NCBI RefSeq assembly: GCF_022179225.1
Contig: NZ_BPQL01000062.1
Span: 1 to 64,000, forward strand
DNA: 64,000 bases
Reading direction: 5' to 3'
From: Methylobacterium goesingense
GTDB taxonomy: Bacteria; Pseudomonadota; Alphaproteobacteria; Rhizobiales; Beijerinckiaceae
Shown here: piece by piece, positions 44,928 through 53,277 of the stretch
How positions within the stretch are numbered: the first letter of the stretch is position 1
Layout: the number at the start of each line of letters is the position of its first letter
Translations under genes and position numbers: made by a program
The notes under the pieces: generated by a model
What the model saw: the letters and a program-made list of their open reading frames with translations, nothing else
What the model was told of the DNA's origin: nothing
Database searches by the model: none

Positions 44928-45488
44928 ATGTCACCAGTCCGGACCCGCGCCGTCTCGGCAGCTGTGATCGCATCTCTGTTCGCCACCTTCTCTCCGCCGG
45001 CTTCGGCGGGCCCTGACGCCGCTTCGCTGGCAGGCGTCTACAAGCATCTGCAGGCCCCGACGACCGAGGAGGGGCGGACTTTCCGGAACGAGGATATTCT
45101 GGAAATCGTCCCGTACGGGAAGACAAAGGACAAAGCGTATTTCAGGCTCTACATGCGATTTGCGAAGGGCCACGTCTGCGACGCGACCGGCATCGCGCTG
45201 ACGACGCGCTTGGGCCTCAAGTACGTGGCCGTCGTCGACGGCAACTCCTGCAGCATGACCATCTCCTTCACGCCCAAAGGGTTGGAGGTCCAAGATAGCG
45301 GCGACCAATGCCGCATGGCGTTCTGCGGCGCGCGCGGGGGGTTGAACTGGACATCCCCGATCAGGAGAGCCGATCGGCGGCCGATCCGCTACGGGAAGCG
45401 CATCCTCGAGTCCGACATGTACGCAAATGCGGTCAAGATCGAGGAGAAAGCCTCCGCCTCTAAGCCGCCGCAGGTACCGGCACCTTAG
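44928..45488 (+). CDS. Exported hypothetical protein
   Basis: 186 residues with a signal peptide (AAVIASLFATFSPPASA). The mature part includes SLAGVYKHLQ, FRNEDILEIVPYGKTKDKAYF and two Cys-containing segments (GHVCDATGI, QCRMAFCGARGG). The folded type resembles small periplasmic beta-sandwich proteins, but I recognise no family. Three bases after the previous exported protein gene. Confidence 0.6.
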   Translation: MSPVRTRAVSAAVIASLFATFSPPASAGPDAASLAGVYKHLQAPTTEEGRTFRNEDILEIVPYGKTKDKAYFRLYMRFAKGHVCDATGIALTTRLGLKYVAVVDGNSCSMTISFTPKGLEVQDSGDQCRMAFCGARGGLNWTSPIRRADRRPIRYGKRILESDMYANAVKIEEKASASKPPQVPAP

Positions 45489-45546
45489 GCGGGCCGGAAC
45501 CGAACCTCGACCCAAGCTGCAAAAATGTCCGCTGCATTGGGCGGGC

Positions 45547-45753
45547 CTACCTGAAGGTGGTGGCAGCGAGCGTCAGGTCCGCAAACAGCATCGGGGCCTG
45601 TAGCCAAGGCCCCGACATCGCGATTGCCGCGTTCAGGTGTGGCACGGGCCAGACCTTCGCCACCGTGAAGGCCAGCTTGCCTCCGTCGAAGGCCGCGCCG
45701 TCCGTCAGCATGTGGACTGCGTCACGAGCCCGGATAATGTTGACAGCGCTCAC
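45547..45753 (-). CDS. N-terminal remnant of a phage Ntn-hydrolase-like protein
   Basis: 68 residues. AVHMLTDGAAFDGGKLAFTV and VWPVPHLNAAIAMSGPW resemble the start of proteasome-like (Ntn) proteins in alphaproteobacterial prophages, which have (A/T)DGA and PLPHL..AI..RGP. Those are about 200 residues, so this is truncated. ATG 45753 overlaps the stop of the terminase-small-like gene (ATGA). Confidence 0.5.
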   Translation of the reverse strand: MSAVNIIRARDAVHMLTDGAAFDGGKLAFTVAKVWPVPHLNAAIAMSGPWLQAPMLFADLTLAATTFR

Positions 45754-46379
45754 CTGCTTTGCGCTCCCGATTGAAGGGGGCCAGCCTCGGGTTTACCCAT
45801 CTCGGCGAGGTGCTGCCTGACGTGCGCGTTGAGGACGGTGGTGAGGGCTCGGGCATCCACCTTGAGTTCGTCGGCCATCATGATGGCGATGCGTGCCGGC
45901 CAGGACTGCCAGGCGTCGCGGTACTCGCGGGCGGTGTCGAAGAAGAGCTTCTCGGCTGCAGCTCGGTCGACCAACGCGCCTGCCTTCTCGTCGAATTCAA
46001 GCTTCCGGAGGCGAGCTAGGTAGGTCTCTTTGAGGGCTCGTGCCTTGGCGAAGGGCATGGCCTGCCCGTCGACGATCACGTAATCGAGCAGGGCCTCGTC
46101 TTCCGGGTCGGCTGTTGCATCAACCGTTGCATCAGGTGGTGATGCAACACGTGATGCACGGGCCTCGGCTTCGACCTCGGTGACCCCGTCCCGACGGCCT
46201 GAACGGGTCAGATCGATGTTGGCGGCCCGATCCGCTAAGACCTCGGAAAACCTGACCTTTTGCCCGTAGGCCCGCACCGCGCCGGTCTTGATCTGGCGGG
46301 ACAACGTGCTGCGGTTGATGCCGAGGCGAGCTGCTGCAGCGGAGATGGTGATAAGGGGATCGGACAGCGTTTGTTGCAT
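45750..46379 (-). CDS. Phage terminase small subunit-like protein
   Basis: 209 residues. N-terminal helix-turn-helix (TISAAAARLGINRSTLSRQI, KTGAVRAYG) for DNA recognition; a variable middle; then a C-terminal helical region with LKETYLARLRKLEFDEKAGALV, EKLFFDTAREYRDAWQSWPA and RIAIMMADEL, the pattern of Nu1-like and related small terminases that bind pac/cos and recruit the large subunit. No large subunit gene follows, which is unusual in a prophage but typical of satellites that redirect helper packaging. Confidence in the family is moderate. Confidence 0.65.
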   Translation of the reverse strand: MQQTLSDPLITISAAAARLGINRSTLSRQIKTGAVRAYGQKVRFSEVLADRAANIDLTRSGRRDGVTEVEAEARASRVASPPDATVDATADPEDEALLDYVIVDGQAMPFAKARALKETYLARLRKLEFDEKAGALVDRAAAEKLFFDTAREYRDAWQSWPARIAIMMADELKVDARALTTVLNAHVRQHLAEMGKPEAGPLQSGAQSR

Positions 46380-46473
46380 CAGTTTCGGACCCTGGCGCTA
46401 GGAACATTGGGGGCCCCGACCACCCGTATAGGGTTTGAGGGCCCAGGGTCCCTGACGATCTGGACGGGGGGAC

Positions 46474-46842
46474 TCACCCTCGGGCCGACGGGGTCAAGCC
46501 CGCCCGCTTCAGCTCACGCTGCATGCTCGTCGTCGACATGGAGGCGGTGCGAGCCTGATGCTGGGCCAAGCCCTGGCGCTCGAGCTCTCGGCGCATGCTG
46601 GCGGTCGGGTCGACAGGATGGGATGCTGCCGCCTGGGGCATGGGGGACCTGGGCGGTAGCGTAGTCGACGGCGCACCGCCGGACGAGGGCGAGCGCCCCT
46701 TCTCGTAGGCCGCGATCTCGGCCGTCAGCGCATCGAAGTCGCGCTGCTCGTCGTCGGTGAAGGACCGGCTGCGCATGATGGCCTTCTCGCCGTCGAGACG
46801 GGAGAGAGCGCTGCGGTACTCGGCTTCGGCGCGGATGGGCAT
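46474..46842 (-). CDS. Hypothetical phage-region protein
   Basis: 122 residues: a charged helical start (MPIRAEAEYRSALSRLDGEK, DDEQRDFDALTAEIAAYEKG) and two short related segments near the end, ASMRRELERQGLAQHQ and TSMQRELKRAGLTP, an internal repeat. No family recognised. Confidence 0.5.
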   Translation of the reverse strand: MPIRAEAEYRSALSRLDGEKAIMRSRSFTDDEQRDFDALTAEIAAYEKGRSPSSGGAPSTTLPPRSPMPQAAASHPVDPTASMRRELERQGLAQHQARTASMSTTSMQRELKRAGLTPSARG

Positions 46843-46867
46843 CTGCGGATCCCGTACTCGGTGATGG

Positions 46868-46916
46868 GTGGCACCCGCGGTCCTGGCCGGAGCCAGGTTC
46901 GCCGCCGCGGGTGCCT
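46868..46916. repeat. Large perfect inverted repeat
   Basis: GGCACCCGCGG at 46870-46880 pairs with CCGCGGGTGCC at 46905-46915; inside, CCTGG 46882-46886 pairs with CCAGG 46893-46897. It lies between two minus-strand genes and has no T run, so it may be an attenuator, processing site or protein-binding site. Confidence 0.7.
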
Positions 46917-46954
46917 ACGCCGGGCGAAGGAGACGAACTCCCGGCGATCTCGGA

Positions 46955-47989
46955 TCAGGCGGCCTGACGCTGGTCGGTGAGCCAGGTGCTGCGCTGACGC
47001 TCGGTCTCCGCTCGCCGCCAAGCAGCCAGATCGAACTCGATGTCGACGCAGTCGTCCCAGCCGACACTTCCGCGAACGGACGCGTGGAGGCCGGCATCCT
47101 GGTGGGCAGCCTGCCATTCCCGAGACTGATAGTCGGTGGCGACGCCCAGCTCGATTGCACGCTGGGCGACGGGACGCGGAAGGTGGGTGCTCGGCGAGGT
47201 GACCATCGTGGGAACGCGGTCGGCGCCGATGTACTGGAAGGGCGAGATCACGAAGACCTGCATCTCGTCGCTGGCCGGAGTGAAGTCGGGCAGAGCATCG
47301 TGGTGGACCGGCAGATCCTGTCCGATCTCCTGCCTGCGGATGCTCCCGGCGATCTCACGCAGACGCTGACCGAAGCCGCTAGCGGTTGCGGCCGGGTCCG
47401 TACCCTCCACGGGCTGGCGCAGGCTGTAGAGCGACCATGGATTGATCTCGGCGTGGACCTCCAGTCCGGGCATCGCATGGACGAGGCCTTGCAGGACGAG
47501 GGCGTTGGCGATGTCGACCGGGCTGGCGGTACCGTATGCGGGATCGTACTGGCCGGCGGCCGCGCCGCTGATGGTGATGGCGAGCATGCCGTGCGCCTTG
47601 GCGACGGCGGCCAGGGTCTTGGTCAGGCTGGCGGCTGCGGCCTCGATCTCGCTGGCGTTCTGCTCCAGGCCACCGGCGACGCGCTCCCGCTCGGCATCGA
47701 CCCGGGCTGCCTCGATCCGGGCTTCCGCCTCGGTGATGCAGCGCTCGATCTCGGAGAGGGCATCGGTGATGCCGTAGGCCGTTCCCTCGATTTCCCGGCA
47801 GGCGCGCTCGGCCTCGGCAATCGCGGCAGCATCACCGCCCTCGATCAGCAGCCGGCGGCGGGTGGCGACGGCCTGCTCGACTTCGACGGCCTGGGCGGCC
47901 TGCCGGGCCTGCAGATTGGTGCGGGTGGTGAGGAGGTTGGCGAGTTCGGTCTCGATGGTGCTCATGGCAAAGGCCTTGGATTTCGGCAT
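46955..47989 (-). CDS. Hypothetical coiled-coil protein of the phage-like region
   Basis: 344 residues. Residues about 10-145 are coiled coil (LANLLTTRTNLQARQAAQAV, AEAEARIEAARVDAERERVA). The rest is globular with HGMLAITISGAAAGQYDPAY, ALVLQGLVHAMPGLEVH and DEMQVFVISPFQYIGADR. No domain recognised. ATG 47965 (MSTIETELANLL) is an alternative start. Located 12 bases after a small RHH-like gene on the same strand. Confidence 0.55.
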   Translation of the reverse strand: MPKSKAFAMSTIETELANLLTTRTNLQARQAAQAVEVEQAVATRRRLLIEGGDAAAIAEAERACREIEGTAYGITDALSEIERCITEAEARIEAARVDAERERVAGGLEQNASEIEAAAASLTKTLAAVAKAHGMLAITISGAAAGQYDPAYGTASPVDIANALVLQGLVHAMPGLEVHAEINPWSLYSLRQPVEGTDPAATASGFGQRLREIAGSIRRQEIGQDLPVHHDALPDFTPASDEMQVFVISPFQYIGADRVPTMVTSPSTHLPRPVAQRAIELGVATDYQSREWQAAHQDAGLHASVRGSVGWDDCVDIEFDLAAWRRAETERQRSTWLTDQRQAA

Positions 47990-48001
47990 GGTGATTTCCG
48001 A

Positions 48002-48220
48002 TCAGAGCGTGCGGAAGCGGCTCGCGCGAGCGGCGAGGCGCTGAAGGTTCGGAAGGCGATTGAAGCGAGCCCCGTCGAGCATCAGTCGGGCTTGGACCGA
48101 TCCACGGACGTAGTCAGCGACGGTGAGGCCACGGGCCGCTGCGGTCTGGCGAACCGCTTCAGCGATGTCGCTGGTGACAGCTACATTGAGGCGATCGAGA
48201 AGGCTGATCTCGGAGTTCAT
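48002..48220 (-). CDS. Small RHH-like DNA-binding protein
   Basis: 72 residues: LLDRLNVAVTSDIAEAVRQT, AARGLTVADYVRGSVQARL, the strand-helix-helix pattern of ribbon-helix-helix regulators. Last 20 residues basic. Upstream of the coiled-coil gene and probably in its operon. Confidence 0.5.
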   Translation of the reverse strand: MNSEISLLDRLNVAVTSDIAEAVRQTAAARGLTVADYVRGSVQARLMLDGARFNRLPNLQRLAARASRFRTL

Positions 48221-48658
48221 GGCCGAGATGGTGATGGCCGCTCATCGCTTAGTCATCTGGTCGCATCTGGCATTCCCCTGGTCGCAAACCGCGCTTCGGT
48301 AAGCGGCGGGAACCAGTCGAATTCGCTGCGGCGTTCGAAAGTAGCGCCGAAAATTTCCCGTCGCGCTGCGGAGAATGTTTGATCTGAGCGCATACGTGCC
48401 TTGCCGCACTGCAGCAGCAAGTTCGCCGTCCGAACTGGAACCCACTGATAGATTTGCGGTATCCTAGGCACCCACAATGTCGCACCGCAATATATCGACA
48501 CGCTGCCACGCGACTTGAAATATACGCCCGCGACCTGATGCACATATCGGGTTGCATGTCAGCAGAAGCGCACGAGCTAAGGTCCAACAGCAATCATTCA
48601 CTTGAATTTCGGGCTGCCTATTCGCTGCCTGATCGAGTGAGTCACGAAAGGACCTACC

Positions 48659-49030
48659 ATGAAGAACGTTTCCAAGATTGTCGCTGGCCTTGCACTCGCC
48701 ATCGGCTTTGCCGCGTCCCCGAGCTTCGCTCAGGACTTCAATTCGGATAGCGCCAGCTACAATCGCGATGGCACCCTCAATGTGTGGGGCGCTCACATCG
48801 ACCCGCCCCGGTCGCAGGGTGGCCTTCTGGGTGGCGTTGGTAACGTCGTCGGTGGCGTGACCGGAGTTGTAGGCGGTGTAGTTGGTGGTACGGTTGGCGC
48901 AGCCGATGACATCGTGACTGGCACTGTTGCCCCGCGTCGTGGTGATCGCGCCGGCCGCTACAGCAATATCAATCGGAACGGTGAGGCAGCCTATCAGGAT
49001 GGCTTCGCGCCGCGTGGCGCTGCCTACTAA
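48659..49030 (+). CDS. Exported Gly-rich protein
   Basis: 123 residues. Signal peptide MKNVSKIVAGLALAIGFAASPSFA. The middle is a Gly/Val repeat ([20 protein letters not shown]) that could span a membrane or self-associate; the end reads NGEAAYQDGFAPRGAAY. GAAAGGA-like ribosome site before ATG. A strong terminator follows at 49051-49083. Confidence 0.6.
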   Translation: MKNVSKIVAGLALAIGFAASPSFAQDFNSDSASYNRDGTLNVWGAHIDPPRSQGGLLGGVGNVVGGVTGVVGGVVGGTVGAADDIVTGTVAPRRGDRAGRYSNINRNGEAAYQDGFAPRGAAY

Positions 49031-49050
49031 GTCCATATCTGGTTAAGGCA

Positions 49051-49083
49051 GTGAAAGGCGGGGCGCAGTCCCGCCTTTTCACG
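49051..49083 (+). terminator. Rho-independent terminator
   Basis: AAAGGCGGG at 49054-49062 pairs perfectly with CCCGCCTTT at 49070-49078 and is followed by T-rich sequence. It ends the transcript of the exported Gly-rich protein. Confidence 0.8.
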
Positions 49084-49182
49084 TTCAATATGCGCTAGTT
49101 CTGCCGAGGAGCATCAAACCATTTCGCGGGCTGGAAACATAATGGCCCTCCAGTTCCTTTCTTCTTTGAAGAGGAGAGTTCG

Positions 49183-49401
49183 ATGTGGATTTTGGAATGG
49201 GGCGACAGCACCAACGAGGTGAGCGGACAGTGGAACCATGAGGAGCACGATAGCTCCGAAAAGGCACTCGATGCCGCGAAGACGAAGATCGGCATGGGCC
49301 TCAAAGCAAACGCCATCCGTTCGGAGGCAGGCGTTCTCTGGATGAGCGGCGAGGAGCTACTTGATGCTGCCGAAGCCGCTGGAGGTACCAGCGCACACTG
49401 A
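49183..49401 (+). CDS. Small hypothetical protein
   Basis: 72 residues: MWILEWGDSTNEVSGQWNHE, KALDAAKTKIGMGLKA, VLWMSGEELLDAAEAA. GAGGAGAG lies seven bases before ATG 49183, a very good ribosome site. Compact alpha/beta composition; no family. Confidence 0.6.
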   Translation: MWILEWGDSTNEVSGQWNHEEHDSSEKALDAAKTKIGMGLKANAIRSEAGVLWMSGEELLDAAEAAGGTSAH

Positions 49402-49453
49402 TCGAGGTGGTAGCCTGCCCCGACTTCCAGCTGGGCCTTGGTCGCAGCGGCAG

Positions 49454-49921
49454 TCATGACTGCGCCTCCTCACGATGCTTACGCCGTTCGGCCCATTCAC
49501 GATCCCGAATAGCCTGAGCCTCGCGAGCCTCTTTGGCCCAGCGCTCATGGTGCTTGTCCCTACTGGGAGCGCGCTTTGCCTGACGCGCGGCGGCTGCCTT
49601 TTTCCAAGCAGCATTGGCCTCCTTCTGCCTCAACAATTCCTCGACCGTGATGGGCCCGGCCTTCTGCTTTGGCTGCTCCCAGGCGTAGGTTGGGCGTGTG
49701 TGAGATCCTTGAGCACGATCAGCCCGGGGTGCGGCACCGGGATCGAAGTGTGGTCCGGCAGCATCCAACAGGCTGATCGCCTCAGATAAGCTCAGCCCAG
49801 CCGCCGCGGCGACTCGTGAAGCTGCGGCTTCTCCGGCGGCCCGCTCGCCAGCAGTGGCGCCGCGGTCCATTAGCGCTCGACATTTCGCGAAGCGGTCGCG
49901 ATCCAGGAGGCGCCTACTCAT
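49454..49921 (-). CDS. Hypothetical basic protein of the phage-like region
   Basis: 155 residues. DRDRFAKCRALMDRGATAGE, SRVAAAAGLSLSEAISLLDA and a long Lys/Arg/Glu-rich helical C-terminus. Resembles regulatory or nucleic-acid-binding small proteins near prophage replication genes; no family recognised. Confidence 0.5.
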   Translation of the reverse strand: MSRRLLDRDRFAKCRALMDRGATAGERAAGEAAASRVAAAAGLSLSEAISLLDAAGPHFDPGAAPRADRAQGSHTRPTYAWEQPKQKAGPITVEELLRQKEANAAWKKAAAARQAKRAPSRDKHHERWAKEAREAQAIRDREWAERRKHREEAQS

Positions 49922-49984
49922 CGCGGCACCCTACGGTCTGGCGCTGATCCGAAGGCAGCCTGAAATCCACTAAGCTACTGGATT

Positions 49985-50230
49985 TGCACAACGCAATTTT
50001 GCGTTCTGCTGCCAACAGCCTGGCCCGGGGGTTTACGCCAGGTTCGGCAAAAACCTGTCGAACCGGAGGTTTCCACCCAATCCGGTTGAAACCCCGCACC
50101 GGGTGAACCAATAGGTGAGCTCCCCCGAAACGGGGAGCGCAGATTGCCGGTCCCCAGTTCTGGACAGCCGGCTTCCCGGCGGTAAACCCCTGATGCCATT
50201 GGGCTGAAAGTTCAGCCGGGCGACGGACGC
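49985..50230. repeat. Cluster of hairpins and inverted repeats (candidate origin or structured RNA)
   Basis: At least five perfect or near-perfect hairpins: AACGCAA/TTGCGTT (49990-50005), CAGGTT/AACCTG (50039-50057) competing with GGTTCG/CGAACC (50041-50064), AACCGG/CCGGTT with GGTTTC/GAAACC (50061-50093), GCTCCCC/GGGGAGC (50119-50138) and GGCTGAA/TTCAGCC (50202-50217). GGGTTTAC and GTAAACCC also face each other about 150 bases apart. It lies downstream of the DnaB and DUF1376 genes and has no convincing gene. Confidence 0.7.
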
Positions 50231-50251
50231 CTGAGTTTTGAGGGCCGTGCA

Positions 50252-51172
50252 TCAGCCTGTCCTCGCCAACAGCGCTACGTTGCCCAACTCAGCCAGCAGA
50301 TGCGCGGGAACCTTGGTTGCGGGATCGTCCGGCGGCTTGGTGCGATTGGCCAGGGTCCACTGCCCGCCGGTGCTCCGCCAGCGGCGGAGGTGGCCGCGCC
50401 AGTCGTCGTCGGACAGGCTGGCGAGATAGCTGTCCGGCCCGGCCAGCTTACCCTCGGCGGTGACCGGCTCGGGCTGGTAGTCGTTCCAGAGCTGGTTCCG
50501 GAGCCAGACCTCGGCGGTTTTTACGAACTCGGTGCCAGCCTTGCCGATCCGATGCTGCTCGGCAGCATAAGATTTAGCACCGGCTATGATCTGCCCTGGG
50601 TCTGCGCCGCGCTTCAGCGCTTCCAGCCATCGTTTCCGGGCCGTCGTTGCCTGGAAGCGCACGTTCCGCGGCGGGTAGGCTGCCCTGAACTCCTCGAACC
50701 GATCTGGCTGCGTCCCCTTGGGGACTATAGGGGAGTCTCCTCTTCTCTTCTCTTTTAGGCTTGGAATGGTTTCAAGCGGCGCTTGAGCTACATCGTTTGA
50801 TTTCAATGAGTTAGGCGTTTGACCCGTGCCGTTTTTCTGAGTTTCTGCGCGGATTGCTCGGGTTTTTCCGCCTTTCCCAGCATTTTCCCGGTTTTTCATG
50901 ACGGATTCGAGCTCTCGGCCCGCCCGGGCATTGTGGATGCGCCCGTCCTCTACGGTGACTTTGTCGGCTGCGATTAGTTCGGCGAGCGCCCGTCCGAATG
51001 CCTTCACGGTCATGTTGCAGCGGCCCGATAGGCCACGCTCGTTCAGCGCGATCGGCCCTTCGTTCAGCATGATGAGCTGAACGACGACGTGATAGGCGCG
51101 GTAGGCGCTGTCGCTCAGCTTCTCCGTGCCATCCATCCAGGCGGGGATGTCGTGCTTGTAGAAGCCGACCAT
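50252..51172 (-). CDS. DUF1376-domain phage replication protein
   Basis: 306 residues. The N-terminal 95 residues, YKHDIPAWMDGTEKLSDSAY, RAYHVVVQLIMLNEGPI and RALAELIAADKVTVEDGRI, are the DUF1376 winged-helix-like domain found beside phage helicases. The middle is a charged linker (NAGKGGKTRAIRAE). The C-terminus (FRAAYPPRNVRFQATTARKRW, KTAEVWLRNQLWNDY) is common in phage replication initiators. ATG 51172 overlaps the DnaB stop as TGATG, so translation is coupled. Likely helicase loader or initiator of the element. Confidence 0.8.
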   Translation of the reverse strand: MVGFYKHDIPAWMDGTEKLSDSAYRAYHVVVQLIMLNEGPIALNERGLSGRCNMTVKAFGRALAELIAADKVTVEDGRIHNARAGRELESVMKNRENAGKGGKTRAIRAETQKNGTGQTPNSLKSNDVAQAPLETIPSLKEKRRGDSPIVPKGTQPDRFEEFRAAYPPRNVRFQATTARKRWLEALKRGADPGQIIAGAKSYAAEQHRIGKAGTEFVKTAEVWLRNQLWNDYQPEPVTAEGKLAGPDSYLASLSDDDWRGHLRRWRSTGGQWTLANRTKPPDDPATKVPAHLLAELGNVALLARTG

Positions 51173-52581
51173 CAGCGCGCCTCCGCCAGGACGTTGCAGG
51201 CGATGTCGCAGAAGCACTCGATCCGGATGGTGGGCCCAGAGCGCTGCTTCAGGATCTCGATCTCAAGCGTGTTCAGGCAACGAGCGAGCCGATCCTCCTC
51301 GACGTCGCTGCGATCGGCCTTGTGCTCGAGGTAGTAGGCGTCGCGGTACAGCCCGAGCACGACGTCGGCATCCTGCTCGATTGATCCGCTCTCGCGCAGG
51401 TCCGAGAGGATGGGGCGCTTGTCCTGGCGCTTCTCCACCTCGCGGTTGAGCTGCGACAGGCCGAGCACCGGAATGCCGAGCTCTTTCGCCAGCCCCTTCA
51501 GGCCGGAGCTGATCTCGGTCATCTCCTGCACCCGGTTGCCGGAGTACCGCTTGGACGGTCGGATAAGGCCGATGTGGTCGATGATGAGAGCTGCGAACGG
51601 GATGCCCATCCGCTCGGCCTTCAGCTTCATCTGTCGGGCACGTGCCGAGATCTGTGAGAGGGTCAGGCCTGTCTGCTGCTCGATCCAGAGCGGAATGTCG
51701 GCGCAGGCCTCGGTGGCGTCGCGTAGCCGGGCCATGGCCGCGTCAGACAGTCCGCGCGCCTCGGCGATGGCTCGGTAGGTGATCTGGTCCCATTCACGCG
51801 GATTGTAGGCCACGGCCGAGAGCACCCGCTCGGACAACTCCTCGGCGTTCATCTCAAGCGAGATCAGGCCAACAGCGCCATTCCGGCGCGTGGCCGTCAG
51901 AGCGATGTGGATGGCGACCGTGGTCTTCCCCATGGCGGGCCGGCCGGCGAGCACGACGAACTGGCCGGAGCGCATGCCGAGGGTCGAGGTGTCGAGCTTC
52001 GGCACACCATAGGGCACACCGATGATGCCCTTGCCCATCCGGGTCTGATCCACCCGGGCCAGCACACTGGCGACGCCCTGGCCGAGAGTGACGCGCCTAG
52101 CACTCTCGCTGAGACCGGCGCTGGCGACCTCGTCCAGCGCCTCGATCATGTAGGCGGCGTATTCGGCCGGGCTTCGCACCGATCCGTCCGTCATGGCTGC
52201 GACCGCGGCCTGGGAGGTCTCCAGCACTCGCCGCATCCGCGCAGCCTGAGCGATTAGCCGGGCATAGCTCGCCGCGCCGCTGACGGTGATCGCCTCCGAG
52301 ACCAGCTTGGCGAGGTATCCGCCGACGGTTTGGCCGCCGAGGTCGGCGTTGCCGAGGACGGCTTTCATCAGCCCGAAGTCGATGGCCTCGCCGGCATCCC
52401 GGCGCTGAATCATCACCTCGAAGATGTGCCGGTGCAGCGGCTCGAAGAAGTCGCCGGGCTGCACGTGATCGCGGGCACGGTCGAGGGCATCGTTGTTGTG
52501 TAGGATGGCACCGAGCAGGGCCTGCTCGCTGTCGAAGGCGGTCGGGGGCACCACGTCGGGCGCCATGGTGGAGCCCGTCAT
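51172..52581 (-). CDS. dnaB: DnaB-like replicative helicase
   Basis: 469 residues. The N-terminal domain (SEQALLGAILHNNDALDRAR, FFEPLHRHIFEVM) is typical of DnaB. The RecA-like core has Walker A GRPAMGKTT at 213-221, LISLEMNAEELSERV, ALIIDHIGLIRPS (Walker B) and GLSQLNREVEKR, LSDLRESGSIEQDADVVL. A hexameric helicase unwinding 5' to 3' in front of the fork; here it belongs to the element rather than the chromosome, as it sits between a PC4-like and a DUF1376 gene with overlapping starts and stops. ATG 52581 overlaps the stop of the upstream gene. Confidence 0.93.
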   Translation of the reverse strand: MTGSTMAPDVVPPTAFDSEQALLGAILHNNDALDRARDHVQPGDFFEPLHRHIFEVMIQRRDAGEAIDFGLMKAVLGNADLGGQTVGGYLAKLVSEAITVSGAASYARLIAQAARMRRVLETSQAAVAAMTDGSVRSPAEYAAYMIEALDEVASAGLSESARRVTLGQGVASVLARVDQTRMGKGIIGVPYGVPKLDTSTLGMRSGQFVVLAGRPAMGKTTVAIHIALTATRRNGAVGLISLEMNAEELSERVLSAVAYNPREWDQITYRAIAEARGLSDAAMARLRDATEACADIPLWIEQQTGLTLSQISARARQMKLKAERMGIPFAALIIDHIGLIRPSKRYSGNRVQEMTEISSGLKGLAKELGIPVLGLSQLNREVEKRQDKRPILSDLRESGSIEQDADVVLGLYRDAYYLEHKADRSDVEEDRLARCLNTLEIEILKQRSGPTIRIECFCDIACNVLAEAR

Positions 52582-52808
52582 CGCGTCACCTCTCGCTCTG
52601 CGGCCTGCAGGGCCAGAATGAGCTCGGGCAGCTTGGCCCGGGTGACGCAGATGCCGGCCTTCGTCGGCACGGGCTCGCCACGGTTGGTTGTGGGCGCCGA
52701 GAACACCCGCATGTCGACCAGTGTGTAGCCATCGTGGATGGCGACGCTGACCCGGATCTCCTGCGAGTTGTTCTTGCGGACAGTGGCGATGGTGCGGAGA
52801 TCGCTCAA
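52578..52808 (-). CDS. PC4/p15-like ssDNA-binding protein
   Basis: 76 residues from TTG 52808, overlapping the upstream stop (TTGA). ATVRKNNSQEIRVSVAIHDG, LVDMRVF and TKAGICVTRAKLPELILALQ match the PC4 fold: a curved four-strand sheet plus a helix. Bacterial and phage PC4-like proteins bind single-stranded DNA and may support replication or recombination. It lies directly before the helicase gene. Confidence 0.75.
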   Translation of the reverse strand: MSDLRTIATVRKNNSQEIRVSVAIHDGYTLVDMRVFSAPTTNRGEPVPTKAGICVTRAKLPELILALQAAEREVTR

Positions 52809-53077
52809 ATCACGCCCCCTTCTCTGGCCGGATAGACGACCGCCTCGGGGAAATACCAGCGGCCGAACCGCTTCACTCCGTGGCTGCGACGAGCCCGGCG
52901 AAGTGCTGCATCCTGGCTGATGCCCCAAACCATCGCAGCGATTTTCAGTGGGACTAAGTTGCCCTCGTTGGGGCAGAGGGGATGGGGTGAAGCGCCGAGA
53001 AGGTGGGCACTCAGTGCAACTCGAGCTGCGTCGAGGTCGGCCAAGAGCTTGGCAAGCTTGGGATCAGGAGCCGTCAT
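52805..53077 (-). CDS. HTH DNA-binding protein (MerR/excisionase-like)
   Basis: 90 residues. A helical start (PKLAKLLADLDAARVALSAH) is followed by VPLKIAAMVWGISQDAALRR, ARRSHGVKRFGRWYFPEAV, a winged HTH of the type used by phage regulators and excisionases. It overlaps its neighbours by four bases on each side (53077 and 52808). Probably regulates element replication genes. Confidence 0.6.
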   Translation of the reverse strand: MTAPDPKLAKLLADLDAARVALSAHLLGASPHPLCPNEGNLVPLKIAAMVWGISQDAALRRARRSHGVKRFGRWYFPEAVVYPAREGGVI

Positions 53078-53274
53078 TGACGCTCCCTCCAGGTGCCGGC
53101 GGAGGAAAAAGCCAGTTCTGCGATCACCGCCGCATGAGTTGCAGAGACACCGAAGCGATTAGCAACGTGTCGGGCTTGGAGGGTCGGACGATCTGCGTTA
53201 GTTCTCTCGTCGCGAACTGCCAGGAACGCATTTGAGAGACCCGCCGTCGCCCCGCGATGCGCGGGTTTTTTCAT
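53074..53274 (-). CDS. Small hypothetical protein, start uncertain
   Basis: 66 codons; LQARHVANRFGVSATHAAVIAEL is helical and resembles short prophage proteins. The ATG at 53274 lies within a plus-strand terminator T run and the first codons form a hairpin, so the true start may be further inside. The stop overlaps the next start by four bases. Confidence 0.45.
   Translation of the reverse strand: MKKPAHRGATAGLSNAFLAVRDERTNADRPTLQARHVANRFGVSATHAAVIAELAFSSAGTWRERQ
53251..53271 (+). terminator. Rho-independent terminator-like hairpin on plus strand
   Basis: CCCGCG 53251-53256 and CGCGGG 53260-53265 enclose a three-base loop and are followed by six T. No plus-strand gene precedes it closely; it could end an antisense or small RNA. 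Confidence 0.6.
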
Positions 53275-53277
53275 GGC

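Noticed and set aside
49914-50252. 112-codon minus-strand frame
   Set aside because: It coincides with the hairpin cluster, has no ribosome site and shows no family; structure explains the sequence better.
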